The translations under genes were made by a program, and so were the position numbers. 64,000 nt of DNA, from the NCBI GenBank assembly GCA_964019425.1, contig OZ025830.1, positions 124,001 to 188,000 on the forward strand. The letters are read 5' to 3'. The notes under the pieces were generated by a model that was given only the letters and a program-made list of their open reading frames with translations, ran no database searches and had not been told where the DNA came from. Shown here piece after piece: positions 8,967 to 20,620 of this stretch; position 1 is the stretch's first letter, and each line of letters starts with the position of its first letter. Source of the stretch: Flectonema sp. DT1601 (taxonomy: Eukaryota > Euglenozoa > Diplonemea > Diplonemida > Diplonemidae).

Positions 8967-11933
8967 TTAAATTTTCCACAATTTCGGAGAAAATCCTATC
9001 AAATGACTGAAAGCAGCAGATAAACACGACAACACCATGACACGAGTTATGTTATACAGCAATGGGTTCATTGAGAAACCAGATATCTGTTTTTTGTTGT
9101 TTTTTTTTTCTCACACATTTTGTTCGACAAGAACAGGAATTGTTTGTACATTACAACTGAAACAATTCAACAAGATGGTATTGACATAGGAGCGATTTTT
9201 GGGAATGAACCACCATTAGATAGTAAGAGAGAAAGTAGTAATCTTCCCACCTTCACGAGTTTCTCAGGTGTTATTAGATGATCTTGGATCAGGTATTGGT
9301 ATACTAGGGAACGTGAATCACTTCTTAGACACAAGTCACCGCAGACTTTCCAAATGAGAACGGGAAGCGCGCGGCAATACCAGATGAAGAGACAAGCGAT
9401 GTAAACAGGAGATGCTTGTTTGACACTCCAAAACGTCAAGCAGACGCACCTTCAGAGTCTCACGAACAACTACAGACTCCATTACATCAACAGATGACCC
9501 CCGATGACACCAAACAGTCAAGGGAAAAGACAGAAAAGACAGTGTTGCTCCCTCGGAAGTTACAGAAGGAGAAGCTTCGAAGGGTTACAGCAACACCGAC
9601 GCCCCTAAAGCGCTACAAGATGCAAACGCCACAGAAAACAGGCTTAATGCCAGCTCAGGTCTTGCCGTTTGAAGGCGAGCACCAATGACGGGGGGGGAGA
9701 AAACCTTTGATGCCAGCTCCTACAAGAAAGCCATGGCGATTACTTTTTTAGTCTAAACCCCAATCTGAGTTCCCAAAGCTCAGCTATGGTCCATTAATCA
9801 CTTGCCGCTCTATGGCATGTTGATGCCATAGAGCGGCAAGTGAAAAGACGGAAAGAAAAGAAAAATGATTGACAGGGCCGTGGCCAAAAGTCACCAGTCC
9901 ATATGTCATTCAAACCGACTTCACGGGGAGTAACTTGATGAACCGACCACACGGGGGAGGGCAGTCTAACATACCTTATTCGGAGCTTCTAATTCTTTAA
10001 GCAGTTTAGCGGCAAGTTCGAGAACCTTGTTCGTAAGTACCAGTTTTTCTTTTTTTACTTTAATACGAGGATCATTATGAGATGATCTATCAGTTACAGC
10101 AACCATTCTGAGATGAATATTTAACTGTGAGAGTTTTTTTGTTTTATACGAAGTCTTTTTTTTTGCTTTAGTTAAAAAAGAAATAAATAAAATGCATACC
10201 TGTTCAGTCAGAAGAAGTGTAGAATTTCCGTACTTGTGATTAATCGACGTTCCAATCATCATAAATTGTAATAGGTAATAGCTAACTATGATCGCTGCGC
10301 AGAAAATCTGAGCGTGAATTAGCTGATCAAAGTCATTGACTGAAACTTTTTTTTTGGAACCGCGGCCTGAAGCAGATCCCTCCTGCAGTACTATCCATCC
10401 AATGGCGGCTACAACAAATAAAAAGAACTGGAATGTCATGCTAACAACCATGTCAGCCGCAACTTCACTTGCCTCTAATCGTAACCAAGCTCGACTACCT
10501 CGTAATGATAGCCAAGCTCTAACATTCTCTACATTCTTTAGTCTAAAATGAGGAAGAGAATATCTCCTCGATCTTCTCAACGATGTCAATGCTGAAAAGT
10601 ATTTCGCATACAAGTATCGTTTTTGATAACTCCTATGAGCATTAATCAAGTAAGCTATAACTGCCTTCACCAACAAGTAGACTGAACAAGATGTTACAAT
10701 AACAGCAACAAGAACCATTAAAGAAGACTGAAGAGGGATATCAGTTGAGGCACTCGGATGTAAGAAAACACCAGCCAGACGATTTAAGAACATAACAACA
10801 GTAGTACTGTAACTATTGAATGAATCGACACCATCAATTATTAACACATCTCTACAGTTAGCTGACAGTAGAGAATCACTAAATGATGAACACGTTAAAT
10901 TAATGTGACCTGACTCAGGAGTCTGATATGAAAACTGTGTTGTCAGAGTCGACAGAGATGAGTTTGTTAGAACCCGATGAACAGTTGGCATACATGCGAA
11001 TATAAAAGCTGCGATATGAGTGATGTGTTTCGAGTCTCCTAATTTCCGAGCAGCTCCTTCAACATTCGCATGAATAGCATTTCGGATTTCAAGAACTGGC
11101 ATTGGAAGTTTCGTGACTTTCATTTTCCCATCGAAGTTCCACCAAAGAAGAACATCAATACGACCTCCTCCAACAACATCATCCTCAGCGTATGATTGCT
11201 GTTCGATGTCGAGGGATGCAACTGATGACGATCTGGTCATTAGATTTGGTCGTTGTTTGTGTGTGTCATCGAAATCACTGTACTCAACAAAGTTATCAGC
11301 TTCTTCATCTTCATCTTCTGAATCACTTCTCGACTCATTCGAAGCATTTGATGCATTTCCAGTTAACTTTTCAATACTTCCAGACATTCCATTCTCTTTA
11401 ACTGTATGAGGCTTACCAGGCATGGGTAGCCTACCAAAGATAACAGCAACAAACAAGAGCATCAGTGCAGGTGAGTGTATTTCTGTCGCGTGGACATCTT
11501 TCCACTCCTGTTGATCTTTTTGTATTAAAAATATAATACTCACAGTAAGTTGTAGTACGTACAGAATTGAGTATAAAGTATGTTGGTTGTGAATTCCCTT
11601 CCAGAATGTTGGATATAACGGACTTCCAATAACTCGGATGAATCCCCGTTTTAAAGCAAGAGTTCTAAACTTTGGTTTACTATTCAAGTCAGCGACTGCT
11701 TTCATTACATCAACATCAAGGAATCCTCTGTACATCTCACTCGGTTCTTTTATTTCTTTCTGAACACTTGCTAAAGATCTGTACGATCTTATCCTTCGTT
11801 TAGCACATCTCCCTCCACTGCTAATGGAAGTGTTGTCATCATCTGAAGACTCTCTTCGATCTTCATCACAAGTCGTAAATCCCGAATACCCTCCGGCCGT
11901 TGAAAGGCGGGTTCTGAACTTCCCATTGTGCAT
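8967..11933 (-). CDS. PHTF-family membrane protein, copy A
   Basis: Three exons: 10200-11933, 9975-10124 and 8967-9086, all phase 0. Intron 1 (10125-10199, 75 bp) is GTATGC...CACAG and stays open in frame, so it could be misread as 25 coding residues. Intron 2 (9087-9974) is 888 bp. The spliced protein matches animal PHTF1/2 at both ends: an N-terminal block (DVDVMKAVADLNSKPK ... TEIHSPALMLL), and a C-terminal PHFRLKNVENVRAWLSLRGS block followed by LLTEQ-LNIHLRM, LAAKLLKELEAPNK and ISGFSMNPLLYNITRV...LWKI. The middle is acidic and Ser-rich (residues ~180-240). There are several membrane segments. Animal PHTF proteins are ER membrane proteins despite the name putative homeodomain transcription factor. 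A TTTTTTTATCTCAG site lies 12 nt before the ATG. Confidence 0.9.
9004..9095. repeat. 92-bp tract identical to 20658-20749 (PHTF copy B)
   Basis: The bases from tgactgaaagcagcag to agatatctgttttt are identical at both loci. They cover most of the last PHTF exon plus the intron's acceptor. On both sides the two genes differ at many silent sites. Confidence 0.9.
9160..9960 (+). other. Inserted DNA in PHTF-A last intron, with captured coding-like stretch
   Basis: The homologous intron of copy B is 87 bp, while this one is 888 bp. The extra ~800 bp is richer in G+C than nearby non-coding DNA. On the plus strand 9345-9688 is open and reads as a low-complexity, Lys/Thr/Pro-rich polypeptide, with repeated TP motifs (TPTPLKRYKMQTPQKTG) and no known domain. 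Another short open stretch (GAIFGNEPPLDSKRESS) lies at ~9180-9270 in a different frame. This may be a fragment of a host gene carried by a mobile element, or chance. A 21-bp hairpin lies near its right end. I found no terminal repeats or target duplication, so the element type is unknown. Confidence 0.5.
9798..9843. repeat. Perfect 21-bp hairpin
   Basis: Arms 9798-9818 and 9823-9843 are exact reverse complements (TCACTTGCCGCTCTATGGCAT) around a 4-nt loop GTTG. It lies in the inserted part of the last PHTF-A intron. Confidence 0.95.
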
Positions 11934-12209
11934 AAATTAAAGTTCCTGAGATAAAAAAATAATAATACAACGTGATTGACTTCTTTTGAGTCAAAATGAG
12001 GGCCATCAAGTAGGGGGGTTATTAAGTTCTGAAGTTAGAAATAATAAGATTCTTACATTCCCTGTTTACACAATAAATCAAATGTTACCTTATTCGGATA
12101 TGAATGCAATACCATGAAGGGGGGGTAACTAATTGGGAAAGAAACAATAAGTCTGTTTGTGTGTGAAGGTTACCAGGTAAGTGGTGTCTTCGTATATTTA
12201 CAAATCTAG

Positions 12210-15200
12210 TCAGACGGTGGCAGCCGGATTAGGACTCCCCTTTCGGGGGCTGGACTCTGGAGGAGGTCTGGGTACAAGTTGAGTGACTGCTCTGCTAGAC
12301 ATCTCACCAGCTGGTTGTGGGGTGTTTGCTGCAGCGACATCTTGAGCCAGTCGAAGGCGTGCTCCTCGCGGTGGAAGAAGTGAAGATTTCTGATTTTCAT
12401 TAAGTTATTTCGTTGGTAAACTAAAAATTTTAACAAAAGTAAAGGAACAAGAAACACAAACCTCATCATTTTGATTTAGTATGGCATCTTGAATGATCTC
12501 AAATACGAGTGACTCAAAGTACGATTCTAACATCTCTTGGAACTCACCTGATTGGAGGAGTCTTCGCTTATCACTTTCATCTTTTTCTTCCCTTCTGATT
12601 TTTATTCTGTCTTCAGTGTATTGTTTGCCTGCAACTTGACAAGGCAAGAATCCCTTTATTATTCCATTACTTGTTTCAATACCGACACGTCCTCTAGAAT
12701 GACCTGTAACAGTACCTGTCGTCTCATCAGATAAGATGACTACTTCTTCTCCAACTTTAAACTTTGATTTGACTTGCGAGATTGAGTCAGCTTCAGTACC
12801 ACTTGTGACGAATTCAGCGTATAACCTTGCTGGACAGTCGTTTAAACTGTTGAATGCCTATTTTAGTATTTTTAGAGTCTTGTTGTTTATGAAAAACAAA
12901 AATATTTTTATATTAAAACAAACACATACATCTTCAATAGCCGGATCATGTACAGTCTCAAGTAGTATATCAGAGAGGTATCCCATAACAAAATCTACTT
13001 CAGTTTCCGTTGGAGGATTGTTCTCAAGAACAGAAGGAAGACAAGATGTTGGATCACAGTGGTGAGTACGAAGCTCATCCAAATGCAACTCCTCAACAGT
13101 CATTGGAGGTTCTGGTACCAATTGTTCAACATGTTCTTCATAAACAGCTATTGTTGGATGGTATTGTTTTAAACTCTCTTCAGGTTCTGTGTCACGGTAG
13201 GCATCAACTGATATTATTTGAGCCTGCAGCCTAACATCAATAACTTGTGGAACCACATCGACCCAAGCAGACTCAGGACTGTTATCATCAAGTGTGCTGT
13301 CTAAGTACGTCTCATTCATTAGTTCTACAACTGTCTGCTGAAGCTGTGCTTGAGTTCGATGCTTTCCTGGGTGAGTTACAGGGACTCGAACTGGATGAGT
13401 GCGTCGACCTCTTTCAAACATCGTATGAGCACTACCAGTAGCAGAAGCTAATTTACCAGGAGACTGTTGACTTGATAGATCATCACCAGTTGGTTCTAAA
13501 GCCATAGCCATCTCTTGTTCAGCTGTCTGTCTCAATTGAAGTCTTCTATTTTGAAGACATTGATTTATTACTCTACACTGAACGCTTTGATCAATTATTT
13601 GTTTTAAAGGACCACTATAAAGTATTAGTCTACAACAAACTGATTCACCAGAAGCAATAGTTCCCGTTGGTGGGTTTACTTCAACAATTAGTTCACTGCT
13701 GTGAAGTGCTGTTCTCCAATCAAAACTAAACATGTCGGCAGGATGATTGTTTTTAAGAGTTACGATTCTTCGATGTAAAGAATGAACTGGGATTACATTA
13801 AATGAGAAGACGTCTTGCATGACTACAACAGGAAATGATGATTCCTCTGATTGAGTTGGATAGTGTCGAATATTATTATTAATCTGAGTTACTTTATTAT
13901 CACTATCAATCTCATAAGGATGATATCCAGTACCCTTAAAGTGAACTTCATAAGTAGATCCACCCTGAACAACAATAGGAACCGTGACTGAATACTCTCT
14001 AGCTTCTAATGGTCTAAAGTACCACTGTAATTGTACAGAACTAAGAGGTGGTATGTCGCCATACGAATTAAGACACTGAAAGACTGGAAAGTCATAAGAT
14101 GCCTCACAAATAGCTACAAACGGATCTGCTGCCAACTCATACGAAACTGGAACATGAGAAGAGTTTCGCAACTCATAAAATTGCATCGGTGCATGTCTCT
14201 CTCCAATAGCAACTGGAGAGAATAAGTGTTCCTTTTGGAGAACGTCAAGGTGCTTCTCGTCAGAACTGAGAGTCCTACCGCTGAAGTTGAGAACAATACG
14301 TTTGCCACCCTTAATTTGGAACAATACACCCAACTTGTGATGACCAACTGTACTTCGTCGACACATAAATTGAATAGTAGCGGAGTCACCAGGGAATATA
14401 CGACCCTTGCAAGGGGAAATGGAAAATAAACAATTATCTAACACAAGCTCTTCCTCGTAATCCTCGGCACTTGGTAGGTCCTCGTGGTACCAACGCTCTT
14501 GTGGGATGTCTGACTCGCTGGGTAGTCTGAATGAGTAGTCTACAACAATCTCACTCGTATTCTGAGCCGTTATAAATACTTTTGTCATTTGTGTTCCTAA
14601 AACAGCACCACCAAAAGCTACTGGGATGTGTTCGTGTTTCTTGCATATCTTTTTAAATTCATACTCTCTGTTGTCAACATCGTCTGCGTCCACGTCAGCA
14701 GCCAGACAGCTATTAATCCGATCAACAGATGCCTGTCCCCACAGGTGTCCTTTACTTATCGTAGCGCACTTTATATCTGTGATTTCAAGAACAGGATAGC
14801 CACCCTGTGCGGATACACAGCAGCCTGGGAGTTTTGCAAGTTCTGCTTCGGTTGGCGGTCTTGAACTGGACGCTGCCCAAGCAGAAGTGGAGGAGGAGGT
14901 GTCGAAGAGAGTTTTACAGAATACCCGAAAGGAATACTTACCTCTGCGTGTGGGTTTAAAACTCAAATAAATAGTTTTGTGTGCTCTTAGTGGAACTACT
15001 CCAGTAGGAGATGATACAGACACTTCACTGTTACTAATAAGACAACCATCTGAAGCTACCCAACCAACGGAATACGATGCGTCTGCGGAGGTGCTGTTAA
15101 ATAGAGTGATTTCCTTTCGAATTTCATCGCCAGCAATTATTGTTTCCAGTTGCATTTCTTGTGGTTCCACAGAAAGAGATCCGGTAATCCCCTCACCAAT

Positions 15201-17525
15201 CACTGTTAGGTATTGTCTCTCTCCTGAGGTATTCGCCTCCGATCCACATATCACTGGGATCTTAAAAATATATTTCTTAATTTTATCGGGTGTAAAGTGG
15301 ACCCGAATGTTGCGCTTTTCATTCCCACGAAGGATTCCTCCCAGGGGTTCGATCTTGATGATATTTTGAAAACGAGATGGAATTTCCCACCGATACGCTA
15401 AGTCTATCCTGCAAGGATTCTCTACCGTGTACGTTCTTGATGTTGTTAAATTGGTAAACGTCGATTTGAAATAAATTGAACCATCATTACGCAAACTAAT
15501 TGCTGGAGTATAAGCACATCCCTGCATAGATAAAGACAGAGACTTGTGACTACTACCGTGAAAGGAAATTTGAGTAACACTTTTATACAGCGTGGCTGTA
15601 GGAGCGTAAAAGCGAAGAAGTAGTATTTGACTCTTCCCCGCAGGGATAACACCCTGCATAGGATATATACTAAAAGCTCGTTCAGAACTAATTTCAGTTG
15701 TGGTGTCATCTGGTGCGTCAGCAGCTGGGTATATAACATCGGCAGCAGACCGTGCTTCACGAGCAGCCTTTTCATCTTGTTTTGCCTTAGAGATTTCTTC
15801 ACCTAAATCAATACTGAAATGACAAGAAGTGTCTTCAGTATTTCGTATCGCAATTGTTTGAAAAACAGTATCACCAATATGACTTGCTGGAAAGTCTACA
15901 ACACTAGAAGTCAATGATGCCTGTACAGGATACTGTTCACCACTACCATGAACAACACATTGTAGTTGTTGACATATTGGAGGAACAACAACATCTGGTC
16001 GGGTAATCTTTCGATGTTTTGTTGTATTATAATTTATATAACACTCCAGAGTATTTTGATAACTTGATGGGCTACTTCTTGAATACGCAGTTACACTAAA
16101 CTGAACACTACCACGACTTGGGATATCCTGAACTACTGGGTCAATAGTAAAAAGTGAATCAGCTGGCAATTCCCATTGCGCTGTTGCTTTAGCTGGAGAT
16201 CTGTTTGAAATCGTAACCGTTCGGGTTTCACAACGAGACTTTACAATACCAAAATCAATAGAACATTCCGACAAAGTAAAGGGTACAGGATGCTTAGTTA
16301 CGTCACAACGATCAAATATATCCAACAACACAGTCTTTGATGAGCAGGGAGGTGGCTCAAGTGTCGCAATAAGTGCTTCACGAGCAGACCGTTCTTCTTC
16401 ATCTCTCGGTGGATCATTTGTTTTAATTGCCTGCAACATTTCTTCTAAATCTTTTGGAATGATATGTGCTAATCCAACTCTTGATCTCGCAACCATTTGA
16501 CTAACATGGTGAACTCCAAGTGAAGGAGGGACTGCTCCATCAGTGAACGCTGTTCCTATTAAATCAATCCAAAGTGGTTCAGTAGATCCTAGAGTCAAAA
16601 TATAAACTCTTTTATAATAATTATTTGGTGAAGTTGGATGAAATGAAAATGCTAAGTTTACAGTTCTCTGAGGCTGCACTGTCCCGAATGTTGGACTCAT
16701 TCGAAAAGCACATCCCTTCTCAATGTCTATAATTTGATAAGTGCACTCATGAGGAGATTTGTTTCGAACTGTTATCACTTTTTCTCCATTAAATGAAAGC
16801 TTTCCCTTGAAGTCAAGGTCACGTTCTCCAAAATGGACGTGTTTACTTGAGAGAGAAAGTGTTGGTCCAACACTAAGTCCAGCTGTTGTAAGATTAATAC
16901 TAGCACCACCAACAGTTGATATAATATAATCATTTAGAGTGTATAGTCCACATGATGTTGGTGAGTAGTGAACAGATACAATAGTTTCTGATTCTGGTTT
17001 TATAACTCCAGCTGATGGCTTGAACGAGAATGGATCTACTGCTGATGTTGTGTATTTGTTCTTTGGTGCTATTTTAAACGTCGCTGGAACAAGTGATGCG
17101 TTCTTCAGTGTTATCTTCCTATCAATCCGTTTGCCGACGTATACTTCTCCAAACTCTAATTGTGAGTGTGAAGCTCTTACGTAAGGATACTTACCTATTC
17201 CCGAAACCTTTAAAACAGTCGGCTTGTTACTAACAGAAGTTCTACAGACAGCTGCTGCTACAAATACTGAGGCTTCAACAGGATGAAATGTTAATATTAG
17301 CTGAGTTTCTTCTTTGGGTTTAAGTTTTCCTTTCGCAGGCACAACTGAAAAGGGTGCTGGAATTTTTCCGTCTCCCAAAGGAACTTCCCAGTTGAATACA
17401 ATAGGACAATTCATCGTGTTTTTTATTACAAATCCGTGAGAAGATTTAACTTTGATCGGACTGGGTCCGAAATCAAATTTTGTTTGATGGCTCACGGCTG
17501 CGACATCCCTGGCAGGAGCGACCAT
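12210..17525 (-). CDS. CFAP65: CFAP65-like cilia/flagella central-apparatus protein
   Basis: Three exons: 12930-17525, 12462-12857 and 12210-12389, all phase 0. The two 72-bp introns are GTATGT...ATAG and GTTTGT...TCAG. The product is about 1723 aa. It consists of repeated immunoglobulin-like ASH/MSP modules (strand motifs such as LEFGEVYVGKRIDRKITLKN and FGIVKSRCETRTVTISN). The segment EPLWIDLIGTAF followed by a helix ending IIPKDLEEML resembles the corresponding part of animal CFAP65 (CCDC108). The family sits on the central pair apparatus of motile axonemes. The last exon gives a Pro/Ser-rich tail. I start at MVAPARD (17525) because an acceptor-like TTCTTACAG lies 22 nt upstream; the frame also stays open to 17585. 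HYDIN or CFAP74 are less likely alternatives. Confidence 0.8.
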
Positions 17526-20500
17526 TTTCGGGTCTCCCCCCTGTGGGCTGTAAGAATTAAATACTAAAACAAGCAATACTAACAAGACTTTATTGTTATG
17601 TGTAGTGTTCTATTTATGTCTTAGTCATCTTGTGTTGAGTCTGAGATAATTAACATAAAAAGCAATCTATGTAAGATTTTACTAATGGACGCTTGGCACA
17701 ACACTCGGAAGAGCGTTGCTATCGGGAAAACTGATTTCAGCAGAAGAGGGAAAGATCAAACAACTTAACTTCCTCTGATGAAATCCACTGAGCCTTCACA
17801 CAGATTCTTGCGCCCTCTGTTTATTTATTCTTATTTTCGTAAGACGTAGTCAGAGAAGAAACTATTCAGAATTGAAAGCCGACATTTCTTTCCCCCGTGC
17901 GACAGGATTCTGTCTGCGCTGAATGAAAAAGGCTAACCTGAAGGGGTTTCTCCCTTTTTCTTTGTAGGGTTGTTTTTAGTTCTTTTGGACAGAAACTTGG
18001 CATGCTTGCTGATAAAAAGAAATGGGGAAAAAAAAAAGGAACGGGAAGAAGAAAAAAAAAAAAGAGAAAAAAAAGAGCAAAAAGAAATAAATATAGCTAG
18101 CTAGCACAAACAACAAATTAGAGGGGAGTGGGAAATGATGGAATAAAAAACAACTCCACTTCGGGGAGGGTTCTGACGATACGATCCAAAAGCAGGGTCG
18201 TTTAAAAAAAAAAGAAAAGATATTGGTATTACAGTTGTTACCTGCAGGGGTTCAGAACTGACTTAGAGGGAGCCCTTTTAACTAAACATTTTACTTCAAA
18301 AAGGTTGAAGATACCTTTTTCACTGTCATATTGTTTAACTACAATGAAGAAAGGAGTTCAAGAGGGGCGCTTTTGGTCTTTTTACTGGGTGTTAAATTAT
18401 TTTTGCAAAAAAAAAAAAAAAAAAAATCATCAATTGGAATTCATTGATTTGAAATACTTGTTATTTCCCCCCAAGACGGTACTTGCTGAATAAATACACT
18501 GGATGTGATAAGTCAACAACCCACCGCTGGAAATAAGCTTTTTCTTGCAGCGCGTTTCCATCGCGAAATCGAACTTGCTGGCAAACCTATATTTGAGGAG
18601 AATGGAACAAGAAATGTACTCCTTCTTGATGTTTGTTTGTTAATTTTTTTTTTTTTTTTTTCGAAGTCAAAACCCCATGGGTAAGTCCACGGGATAACAG
18701 TAATTCGGTACCACAAATGTTATGATGCTTCTTCTTTTTCTTTTCTTTTTTTTTTTTTTTTGGACAGCAAAAAAAAAAAAAAAAAGGGAAAAAGAAGAAG
18801 AACCATTTTAGCTGCAAATAGCAGTCGCAGACTCTTCAGGCAATTTTATTTGTGCTTTAAAGTTCCAGCGAAAGCTTCTGTGAAACTGGTGATACATAAT
18901 TATAACATACACAAGGAGGGGTTTTAAAGCCATAGGAGAATATCTGCAATAGTAGCTGTTCTTATTAATAATTAGAGGAAGAGAATGATACAACGAAATA
19001 GGGGAAAAAATCAACAAAGACACTACTAATGGAGAACCGTAGAGGAAACGGTCCTCTATGGTTCTCATTGAAGATCTTGTTGGGCAAAGAGAAGCCGCTT
19101 TGTTCCGAAAAATCAGGAAAAAGGTACAACAAGGGAGGGAATTGAACATGATGAATATTCAAACATGCTTCAAAACTATTCACCACAATTAAAGAGAAGA
19201 CTAATGGAAGAAAGGAGTTTTCAGTAGGCTACGATCTCCTGACAAAAGACAACAACTAAAGAAAAAAGTGTCTTGCACTGAAGACTGCTGAGTAGGGAAT
19301 AAAGCCTGGGGTGCATACAAGCTCACCAAGGCTCTTCATTCGACGTCATAAATTAGTAGGAATTCAGAAACTTATGACTGCAGCTGAATACTCACCGGTG
19401 TAAGATTCGTCTCAGACATACACACATGGTTTCTTTAATCACTTACATTACAATTCTTTCCTAGAAGAGAAAAGAACAAAACTTCATTAGAGGAGACGAG
19501 GAGGCTGTCAACCAGCTGTCTAAGAGCTGTGCTAACAGACAAGTTTCTCGTACGTTAAGTTACAAAAGAGAGAGAAAAAAAGGGGTATTAAACTGTATTA
19601 AGATGATTCGTTCTTTTTGCATTCACTACAAGGATTTAGATAGAAAAACGTAAATCAAAATAATAATATTAAGCCTAATCGACAAAAGGCTCGTGAACAC
19701 ATAGTGGCCATGACATCCTCCTATGTTATCACCAATGCCATCGCTCGCGCACAAAAAAAAAGGTTACAACCGGAACTGCATTGTCAGCGCAAACAATGCG
19801 TTGATTAATCACCTTCCCCAGAAAGGGAGGCATTGCTTCCTCACTTACGAATTAGTTACTCTTCCAGACGAAATGAAAAAAAAAAGGGGGGGGGAAAAAG
19901 AACACGGGAACAGGAAGCTATTCGTCAACCAATCGATAAAAAAAAACTGACAACCAGTGACAGAGATAGCTTTATCAGAAATAATGAAACGGATCGATAA
20001 TATAAGAAGGATAGCGGATAGAAGGTTTCAGAGCACACATTGTACTCTCCACTTGTGAGAGAATCCTCTCTGTGGAGCAGATATTCATACACCTCTTACA
20101 CGTACAACTTACACATGCCTTCAGCTTAAATGTTCAAACCTACTCCCTTGTAAAAGGAAGGAGGAGTTGATCTATCTCACCTGAGGCTAACATAAAAAGG
20201 TTCGTTCTCTACAACAATAAAAAAAAAAGAAATTCGGAAATAAGAAATCGCTCGGAAATTGTCAGTCCAGGGGGGGTCAGCTCAAAAAAAACATATTCTC
20301 TCGGGAAAAAAAGAAAAAGGAAATAATACTGGCTAAAGCTTAATTGATTTTCTGATACCTTCTGTGAGTGTTTAATTTACAAGAAAAGAAACCAAAGAAG
20401 AGTATAGTCTCATTCAATGGTCTTTAAAAGATTGACCGCTGACTGTTGATTAATTGTTTGGAATCAGGGGAAGGAAGGAAATCGCCTGGGGCTGTAACAG

Positions 20501-20620
20501 TCCAGGGTCGGTAAAAAGAAAATACGTAAACCGTTTCATCAATAACACCTCTTTACTCCCACTGTAAGGCAAGAAACCTAATCAGACTAAGTGTGAGAGG
20601 GATACTTTACTTCGTTTCAA
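17526..20620. other. Gene-free desert with homopolymers and one strong hairpin
   Basis: About 3.1 kb with no supported gene. It holds A/T runs at 18409-18426, 18646-18661, 18748-18761 and 18770-18785. The short stretch 19707-19800 reads MTSSYVITNAIARAQ on the plus strand, but it is too short to call. See the hairpin at 19032-19066. Confidence 0.65.
19032..19066. repeat. 15-bp stem hairpin
   Basis: Arms 19032-19046 (GAGAACCGTAGAGGA) and 19052-19066 pair over 15 positions with one G-T wobble, around the 5-nt loop AACGG. It lies in a gene desert, so it could be part of a small RNA precursor or a transposon remnant. Confidence 0.85.

Noticed and set aside
10125-10199. 25 residues (VCILFISFLTK...) inside PHTF-A
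   Set aside because: This is an in-frame 75-bp GT-AG intron; copy B and animal PHTF join the flanking residues directly.
8967-11933. Homeodomain transcription factor, from the PHTF name
   Set aside because: No homeodomain is visible; PHTF proteins are membrane proteins.
12206-12469. Alternative reading of the last CFAP65 exon (HFFHREEHAFDWLKM...), with G/C-rich third positions
   Set aside because: Its phase does not fit the donor of the preceding exon or any visible acceptor; the phase-0 reading ends cleanly in a Pro/Ser-rich tail. It remains a point to check.
14937-17200. ATACTTACC (U1-like 5' end, or antisense GTAAGTAT donors) at two places in CFAP65
   Set aside because: Both lie inside intact coding codons (GKY); there is no snRNA context and no need for an intron.
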